Source of the DNA: Sphingomonas sp.
GTDB taxonomy: Bacteria > Pseudomonadota > Alphaproteobacteria > Sphingomonadales > Sphingomonadaceae
Length of the DNA: 64,000 nucleotides
NCBI GenBank assembly: GCA_021154945.1
Contig: JAJNQF010000419.1
Span: forward strand, 1 to 64,000
Direction: 5' to 3'
The position numbers were made by a program, and so were the translations under genes. The first letter of the stretch is position 1. Every line of letters starts with the position of its first letter. Positions 58,934 to 64,000 of this stretch are shown here, piece after piece. The notes under the pieces are model-generated. The model ran no database searches and was not told the origin of the DNA. It saw only the letters and a program-made list of their open reading frames with translations.

Positions 58934-59742
58934 TTCGCTGTGCCCTTCGTCACGAATGCGACCGCGTCCTCGATGACGGCGGCGACTTCCTTCGGATGCG
59001 AGAGAAGCGAGACGTGGCTCGACTGAAGCACGGTCGTCTTGGCCTTCATCTCGGCGGCGAGATCACGCTCCATCTGAGGCGCGATGACCCGGTCGTTCGC
59101 CGAGAGGACGTACCACGACGGGACCGTGCGCCACGCGGGAACGGTGACCTTGTCCCCGAAGGTGCTGGCCGCGAGCGCGCCTTGGGTAACGAACATCGTC
59201 CGCGCTTCGGCCCGCGGCAGATCTGCGGCAAAGTTGTCGAGCATGCCCTGCTCGGTCTGACGCAGGAAGCCGTGACCGTCGTCCCAGACGGTCCCGAGAG
59301 CGGGCGTCTTCGGATAGGCGGCCACGAGATCGCCGCCGGACTGGCCTTCCTTGTTGGCGAAGGCCGCCACGTAGACCAGAGCCTTGACCTTGGGGTCGGT
59401 GCCCGCCTCAGTGATGACCGTGCCGGCCCAGCTGTGTCCGACGAGGACGACGGGGCCAGTCGCATCGGCCAGGACGCGCTTCGTGGCGATGACGTCGTCG
59501 GCGAGCGACGTCAGCGGGTTCTGAACGCCGAGCACCTTGATGCCCTTGGCTTGCAGAAGGGGAATGACCTTCGACCAGCTCGATCCATCTGCCCATGCAC
59601 CGTGCACGAGTACCACGGTGACCTCCGACGCGGCGGGAGTGGCTTCTGCGGATGCGGCCGGGCGGGCCGGTTCGGCTACCGCCGCTGACAACGGCAGCAG
59701 GGTACCGATGAGCATCGTCGATGCGGCTAGTAGGGACTTCAT
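58930..59742 (-). CDS. Secreted alpha/beta hydrolase
   Basis: This 270-residue protein has signal peptide MKSLLAASTMLIGTLLPLSAAVA. Core: VTVVLVHGAWADGSSWSKVIPLLQ (oxyanion HGAWADGSSW), nucleophile VLVGHSWAGTVIT (Ser), late YVLSANDRVIAPQ (Asp region), and His in LQSSHVSLLSHP. This HGAWADGSSW group includes salicylate-esterase-like and plant-MES-like hydrolases. It precedes and overlaps the MBL gene by four bases, so both periplasmic enzymes are made together. Confidence 0.87.
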   Translation of the reverse strand: MKSLLAASTMLIGTLLPLSAAVAEPARPAASAEATPAASEVTVVLVHGAWADGSSWSKVIPLLQAKGIKVLGVQNPLTSLADDVIATKRVLADATGPVVLVGHSWAGTVITEAGTDPKVKALVYVAAFANKEGQSGGDLVAAYPKTPALGTVWDDGHGFLRQTEQGMLDNFAADLPRAEARTMFVTQGALAASTFGDKVTVPAWRTVPSWYVLSANDRVIAPQMERDLAAEMKAKTTVLQSSHVSLLSHPKEVAAVIEDAVAFVTKGTAK

Positions 59743-60067
59743 CTCGTTTTTCCTTCAGGCTTGTATGACCTCAGGGGAAATGGACCGGACCGTCGCGCCG
59801 TGATTGTCGAATCGACGGACGAGTTGGCCGAAGCGCGCGTTGCCCGCCTCTGTCGAAGCCATCCCGCCGGCTTGCCATCCAGAGGGACCGCAGCGCCATG
59901 ATACGCACGCCGGATGCTGACCGCCGCGATCTTGGTGACGCCAAGCGGCTGAGCCGGTCGATGCCGGTAGGGCCGTGGCGCCCGCGATCCGATGTCTCAC
60001 GGCTGGCACGACCCCTACCGCGGTATTCTGGACCTGAAGCTGGCGTCGGCTAGATTGCGCAACGGAG
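59743..60067. other. Intergenic region
   Basis: There are 325 bases upstream of the secreted hydrolase pair and downstream of the pirin gene. No gene is supported. The only structure found is the terminator at 60068-60095. Confidence 0.35.
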
Positions 60068-60095
60068 CGCCGCCGATCGTTTCCGATCGGCGGCG
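60068..60095 (-). terminator. 12-bp perfect hairpin after pirin gene
   Basis: CGCCGCCGATCG (60068-60079) and CGATCGGCGGCG (60084-60095) pair perfectly around TTTC, starting six bases past the pirin stop on the minus strand. No T-run follows. Confidence 0.6.
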
Positions 60096-60100
60096 ACGGT

Positions 60101-60799
60101 TCACGCCGCGTCGACCAGGACGACTTCGCTGTCCATGATCGCCATGACGCGAAGCGTTTCCTCGTCCTTGATCGCTGCGCCGTCGCGTTCGTTGACCCGC
60201 TGGCCGTTTACCTCGACCGCGCCGGATGCAGGAACGAGGTAGCCGCGGCGGTTCGCACCGAGCGTATATTCGGCCGTTTCGCCGGCCTTCAGCGTAGCGC
60301 CCACGACCCTGGCGTCGGTACGGATGGGCAGTACGTCCGCGTCGTTGTCGAAGCCGCTTGCAAGGACGACGAACTGGCCGGAGCGGGCGCCCTTCGGAAA
60401 TGGCTTGGCTCCCCAGGCGGGCTTCTCGCCTCTACGGCTGGGTTCGATCCAGATCTGGAAGATCTTCGTCGTCACGTCCTCGTCGTTGTATTCTGAATGG
60501 GCGATGCCCGTCCCTGCAGACATGACCTGGACGTCGCCCGCTTCGGTCCTTCCCTTGTTCCCGAGGTTGTCCTCGTGCGTGATGGCGCCTTCGCGGACGT
60601 AGGTGATGATCTCCATGTCGCGGTGCGGATGAGGTGGAAACCCCGCCTTCGGCGCGATCGCGTCATCGTTCCAAACCCGCAGCGAACCCCAGTCCATGCG
60701 GTCGGGATCGTAATAGCTCGCGAAGCTGAAGTGATGCTTGGCGTCCAGCCAGCCGTGGTTGGCGCCGCCGAGTTTCGCAAATGGTCGAACGTCGATCAT
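60101..60799 (-). CDS. Pirin-family cupin protein
   Basis: This 232-residue protein starts at ATG 60799 with AAGGAGA upstream. The N-terminal cupin has the metal site (GFPPHPHRDMEIITYV, H-x-H, and later AHSEYN with Glu and His) and AGTGIAHSEYNDEDVTTKIFQIWI. Pirins bind Fe or other metals, and some have quercetinase activity. A second cupin half follows (GETAEYTLGANRRGYLV). It is divergent from a LysR gene and likely its target. Confidence 0.88.
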   Translation of the reverse strand: MIDVRPFAKLGGANHGWLDAKHHFSFASYYDPDRMDWGSLRVWNDDAIAPKAGFPPHPHRDMEIITYVREGAITHEDNLGNKGRTEAGDVQVMSAGTGIAHSEYNDEDVTTKIFQIWIEPSRRGEKPAWGAKPFPKGARSGQFVVLASGFDNDADVLPIRTDARVVGATLKAGETAEYTLGANRRGYLVPASGAVEVNGQRVNERDGAAIKDEETLRVMAIMDSEVVLVDAA

Positions 60800-60859
60800 C
60801 GAATGTCTCCTTGTGTAGCGAGGACGATCGATCCGCGCTGAGAACCGGAGATAGGGAGC

Positions 60860-60874
60860 ATCGACTTTTCTGAT
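60860..60874. promoter_or_regulatory. Possible LysR operator between pirin and LysR genes
   Basis: ATCGACTTTTCTGAT is an ATC-N9-GAT (T-N11-A type) inverted repeat, the usual LysR binding form, centred in the 115-base divergent intergenic space. No other inverted repeat was seen there. Judged by eye. Confidence 0.4.
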
Positions 60875-60914
60875 CAGGGCGATAATGTCGCACGGATCAT
60901 ACAGGAAAGTTGAT

Positions 60915-61844
60915 ATGTCGAACCCTGGCAACCCTACCTACGAGCAGCTTCGTACGTTTCTGGCGGTCGTCGATCAGGGTAGCTTCGCGGGGGCTGCGCG
61001 GCATCTGAACCGAGCCGTGTCGGTGGTCAGCTACGGCATAGCGAACCTTGAGGCGCAACTGGGCGTGCTGCTCTTCGATCGCGAAGGCACACGCAAGCCG
61101 AAGCTGACGGACGCGGGGCGTGCCGTTCTGGCGGAGGCTCGAACGATCGGTCAGGGCTTCGACGGGCTGCGGGCGAAGGTCAAGGGACTGCTCGACGGAC
61201 TCGAAGCCGAGGTGAACCTCGCCGTCGACGTGATGCTGCCGGCGTCGCGGCTCGGTTCGGTGCTCCGAGCATTCAACGTGGAGTTCCCGACCGTCAGCCT
61301 GCGCCTTCACGTCGAAGCACTGGGCGCGGTGGCTTCCCTGGTTCTCGATCGCAGCGCGGTCCTCGGCATCTCCGGACCCCTGGCAGCAGGGGTGGACGAA
61401 CTGGACCGGCTTCCAGCCGGTTCCGTCACCATGGTACCGGTGGCTGCTCCCGACCATCCGCTTGCCCGAATGACGACTCCTCAATTGGGCAGCGGCCGAG
61501 GTCACATACAGCTCGTACTGACGGACCGGTCTCCCCTTACCCAGGGGAGGGACTTCTCGGTACTGAGCGCACGGACCTGGCGGCTCGCAGATCTCGGCGC
61601 GAAGCACTCTCTGCTCCGCGAAGGGATCGGTTGGGGCAACATGCCGCTGGGCATGGTCGAAGCCGACCTTATGGCGGGAACCCTGGTCCGGCTGCGCATG
61701 CCGGATCATCTCGGCGGGACCTACCGTTTCGCCGGGGTGTGGCGCCGCGACGCTCCCCCGGGACCTGCCGCATCCTGGCTGCTGGACCAGTTCGTCGAAC
61801 TCGGTCGCTCGGATGTAGAACTACCCGGACTAAGCGACATCTGA
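60915..61844 (+). CDS. LysR-family transcriptional regulator
   Basis: This 309-residue regulator starts at ATG 60915, with AGGAAAG six bases upstream. N-terminal HTH: YEQLRTFLAVVDQGSFAGAARHLNRAVSVVSYGIANLEAQLGVLLFDR (residues about 8-60). The effector domain has NLAVDVMLPASRLGSVLRAFNVEFP and WRLADLGAKHSLLREGIGWGNMPLGMVE. It controls the divergent pirin gene by the usual arrangement. The effector is unknown. Confidence 0.88.
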   Translation: MSNPGNPTYEQLRTFLAVVDQGSFAGAARHLNRAVSVVSYGIANLEAQLGVLLFDREGTRKPKLTDAGRAVLAEARTIGQGFDGLRAKVKGLLDGLEAEVNLAVDVMLPASRLGSVLRAFNVEFPTVSLRLHVEALGAVASLVLDRSAVLGISGPLAAGVDELDRLPAGSVTMVPVAAPDHPLARMTTPQLGSGRGHIQLVLTDRSPLTQGRDFSVLSARTWRLADLGAKHSLLREGIGWGNMPLGMVEADLMAGTLVRLRMPDHLGGTYRFAGVWRRDAPPGPAASWLLDQFVELGRSDVELPGLSDI

Positions 61845-62248
61845 CCGCGGCTCGGCCGAGACACCTACGTCTTGGCGATCGCCGCAGCGCCCGGCGAACG
61901 AGGTCGTGGGTCGAACGCAGGCAGCGTCTTCTGAGATCGGCCGAACCACGGGTCCTTGCCCTGGGCGGCCGCGCTACTCTTGCTCGTCCGTACGAACGGA
62001 TGCTGATCGAACCCTCGCGACATCTCTCTCGTCGCAGGAGGTCAGAGCCGTTTTCGCGTATTTCCAGCGGGATCGTACAAAACCGCTGCAGCGAACGCCG
62101 CTAGACGATCTGTGAACCGGCGTCGCAGGTGATGGGAGTGCGCATGCTCTAATCACGACGCCTGGGGCGATGCATATGACTACCGAGCCGGCGAATTGGC
62201 CGCGATGAGGTCTTCCTGCCTCGTCCCCATCCACGAAAGGTATGACCG
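61845..62248. other. Intergenic region
   Basis: There are 404 bases between the LysR gene and the aldo/keto reductase gene. No gene is supported. An A-rich patch near 62060-62090 may be part of a promoter. Confidence 0.3.
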
Positions 62249-63241
62249 ATGACGATCTCCATCCCGCTGCGACAAGGTTTCGGCGGCGCACCGCTCGGCA
62301 ACATGTTCCGTGCCATCCCCGAGGAGGAGGCGATCGCGACCGTCGCCGACGCCTGGGACGCAGGCATCCGTTATTTCGATACCGCTCCGATGTACGGTGC
62401 AGGGCTTTCCGAGATCCGGACCGGGATCGCTCTCGAGGGGCGTCCCCGCCACGAGTATCTCCTGAGCACCAAGGTCGGACGGCGCATCCTGGACGAAATG
62501 GAGGTCGGCAAGGCGGATCTCGGCGAGAAGGGAGGCCTGTTCGAGTTCGGACGGAAGAACAAGGTGGTGTACGACTATTCGTACGACGGCGCTCTTCGCG
62601 GGATCGAAGAAAGCCTCGAACGGCTCCGGACCGATCGCATCGACTACGTCTGGATCCACGACGCAGCCAAGGACTTCCACGGTGATCGTTGGGTCGAGGT
62701 TCTGGACGGTGCACTCGAAGGTGCGGGCGCTGCTTTGACCCGACTGCGGGACGAAGGGGTGATCGGAGGCTGGGGCCTCGGAGTGAACCGCGTCGAGCCG
62801 TGCGTGATCGCACTCGAACGGGCGGATCCGGACGGCTTCCTCCTGGCTGGACGATACACTCTTCTCGATCACGCTGACGCGCTCGCCAAGCTCATGCCCG
62901 AGGCCGAACGCCGCGGAGCGGGGATCGTGGTCGGGGGACCGTACAACTCCGGTATCCTGGCGGGCGGCGAGCACTACGAGTACCAGAAGGCTACTCCGGA
63001 GATGCAGGAGCGCGTCGACGGCCTCAAGGCGATGGCCGAACGGCATGGGGTGGATCTGCGTGCTGCGGCCCTGCAGTTCTGTCTGGCCCACCCGGCGGTC
63101 GCCGCGATCATTCCGGGCGCCAGCCGCCCGGGCCGAAGCGCCCAGAACCTCGCCTTGGCCGAAGCGCCGATCCCTTCCGCATTCTGGAACGAACTGCGGT
63201 TGGCCGGGCTGGTCTCGCCCGAGGCTCCTCTGCCCGCATGA
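62249..63241 (+). CDS. Aldo/keto reductase
   Basis: This 330-residue enzyme has DAGIRYFDTAPMYGAGLSEIRTGIAL with catalytic Asp and Tyr, STKVGRRI with Lys, and IDYVWIHDA where the usual His is present (IHD). It resembles the D-threo-aldose 1-dehydrogenase / pyridoxal-dehydrogenase branch of AKRs. The NADP loop is IIPGASRPGRSAQNLAL. Predicted to oxidise sugars or reduce aldehydes. It is followed by a double-stemmed hairpin. Confidence 0.87.
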   Translation: MTISIPLRQGFGGAPLGNMFRAIPEEEAIATVADAWDAGIRYFDTAPMYGAGLSEIRTGIALEGRPRHEYLLSTKVGRRILDEMEVGKADLGEKGGLFEFGRKNKVVYDYSYDGALRGIEESLERLRTDRIDYVWIHDAAKDFHGDRWVEVLDGALEGAGAALTRLRDEGVIGGWGLGVNRVEPCVIALERADPDGFLLAGRYTLLDHADALAKLMPEAERRGAGIVVGGPYNSGILAGGEHYEYQKATPEMQERVDGLKAMAERHGVDLRAAALQFCLAHPAVAAIIPGASRPGRSAQNLALAEAPIPSAFWNELRLAGLVSPEAPLPA

Positions 63242-63250
63242 TACGATGGC

Positions 63251-63289
63251 GACGGTTCCGCCCCCAGGCCAAGTAGGGGCGGGGCCGTC
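63251..63289 (+). terminator. Hairpin after aldo/keto reductase gene
   Basis: GACGG-tt-CCGCCCC (63251-63264) pairs with GGGGCGG-gg-CCGTC (63276-63289) around an 11-base loop: 12 pairs with one two-base mismatch, ten bases beyond the stop. Confidence 0.5.
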
Positions 63290-63461
63290 ACATCCGCATC
63301 ACGCGGCATGTCGTATGACCGGTCGGAGCATGGCACGGACGTCTCGGGCCACGGATAGGCCGGTCGCAGTCTCGACATTGCCGCCCTGATGGGGACAACA
63401 GCCGGGCCGCCTTCGGTTCGTCAGAGCCGGCTCCGGCTTTCGCTCGGTATCGAAGGTACGT

Positions 63462-63483
63462 GGGCGCCGGATGACCGGCGCCC
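63462..63483 (-). terminator. Terminator-like hairpin after truncated LysR gene
   Basis: GGGCGCCGG (63462-63470) and CCGGCGCCC (63475-63483) pair perfectly around ATGA, about 30 bases past the LysR stop on the minus strand. Confidence 0.45.
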
Positions 63484-63514
63484 GTCAGGCCGCATTCCTC
63501 TTGCGGAGGCCGGG

Positions 63515-64000
63515 TTAGATCGTCGACGGCCTCGACGTCGGCATGTGCCGTCCGGACGCGCCGGGACCCGCGGCGAGATCATTGGCGATGAACTGCTGCA
63601 GCCGGGGCACGAAGAAGTCGAGGAACAGACGGACACGTTGAGGCATCAGCGGGCCACCGATGTAGAGCGCATGGACATCCTCCTCGTCGCCACATCCGGC
63701 TTCCGAAAGGACCTCTACCAGACGGCCGTCCGCAATGTCGTCACGGACGTGATACTCGCCCAGGCGTGCCAAGCCGGCGCCGGCGATCGCGAGATGCCGC
63801 ACCGTGCCGCCGTTGTTGGTCAGGAAGTTTCCGCGCACCGTGCGGTTCACGACGGCGCCCGCTTCCCTCAGCGGCCAGACGGGCGCCGCGCGGCGGAAGT
63901 TGAATCCCAGGCAGTTGTGCCGGTCGAGATCCTCGACCGCAGTTGGCGTACCGTGCCGCTCAAGGTAGGCAGGAGAGGCCACGATCTTCCTCTGCGCCGC
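63515..64000 (-). CDS. LysR-family regulator, C-terminal part, cut by right edge
   Basis: The open frame runs off the right edge with no start codon needed; residues AAQRKIVASPAYLERHG begin it. It shows the LysR effector domain: LGFNFRRAAPVWPL, GGTVRHLAIAGAGLARLGEYHVRDDIADGRLVEVL, PQRVRLFLDFFVPRLQ. At least 161 residues. The HTH is outside the window. A GTG at 63982 is in frame but falls inside the normal LysR domain, so it is not the start. Target genes cannot be assigned. Confidence 0.85.
   Translation of the reverse strand, partial: AAQRKIVASPAYLERHGTPTAVEDLDRHNCLGFNFRRAAPVWPLREAGAVVNRTVRGNFLTNNGGTVRHLAIAGAGLARLGEYHVRDDIADGRLVEVLSEAGCGDEEDVHALYIGGPLMPQRVRLFLDFFVPRLQQFIANDLAAGPGASGRHMPTSRPSTI

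Noticed and set aside
1..64000. tRNA, rRNA, CRISPR, insertion sequence or prophage
   Set aside because: None was found when reading both strands; no tandem repeats of CRISPR form, no transposase or integrase motifs.

Overview
The window is high-GC DNA of an alphaproteobacterium, most likely a sphingomonad (Sphingomonas or a close relative). The evidence is the gene style: two large TonB-dependent receptors serving a polysaccharide locus, FixJ-type regulators, a YozE-like small protein, DUF6438/DUF1488/DUF4861 proteins and dense short-spaced operons. No tRNA, rRNA, CRISPR array, insertion sequence, integrase or phage gene was seen. The taxonomic call is by eye.

Layout. (1) 1-2737: small accessory genes (YozE-like, a nuclease-fold protein with an altered active site, a DUF6438 lipoprotein, hypotheticals). 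(2) 3071-6046: a large orphan sensor kinase with a periplasmic beta-propeller. (3) 6198-27237: a uronate-polysaccharide utilisation locus. On the minus strand, reading in transcription order, are a LacI-type regulator, kduI, kduD, kdgK, a DUF4861 protein, a TonB receptor and a FadR/GntR regulator. On the plus strand are a GH105 unsaturated-uronyl hydrolase, a 626-residue unclassified lyase-like protein, a second TonB receptor, two tandem PF05426 lyases, a 2-keto-4-pentenoate-hydratase-like enzyme, an ExuT-type transporter and a PL7 lyase. The expected flow is: secreted lyases cut the polymer, TonB receptors import oligomers, GH105 releases unsaturated uronate, ExuT carries it across the inner membrane, and KduI, KduD and KdgK convert it to KDPG. 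Four copies of a GTTGTNNNACAAC palindrome lie just upstream of -35 boxes in this locus, and two of those promoters also carry an ACCGGT-centred LacI-like palindrome. Together they suggest a two-regulator circuit encoded inside the locus.

(4) 27820-35731: DUF1488, poxB-like pyruvate oxidase, fumC, a ThrE-like exporter with a DUF1275 membrane protein, and a short lower-GC patch with a VOC protein. (5) 35951-43437: a compact nine-gene minus-strand operon (isochorismatase-like, alpha/beta hydrolase, XapX, Zn amidohydrolase, VOC, DoxX, alginate-export-type porin, DUF1275, small protein). (6) 43636-52229: signalling and stress genes, with two histidine kinases, three response regulators, an AraC regulator, a stand-alone M17 N-terminal domain coupled to a NarL-type regulator, and small proteins. 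(7) 52533-64000: a redox and detoxification set (isochorismatase-like, MaoC, CMD, Mo-oxidoreductase, old yellow enzyme, LLM monooxygenase, MBL hydrolase, alpha/beta hydrolase, pirin with divergent LysR, aldo/keto reductase, truncated LysR).

The most interesting part is region 3. GH105, KduI and KduD are present, and no PL15/PL17 exolyase or DEH reductase was recognised, so the target is more likely a glucuronate-type polymer such as glucuronan than alginate, although PL7 and PF05426 proteins are usually labelled alginate lyases.
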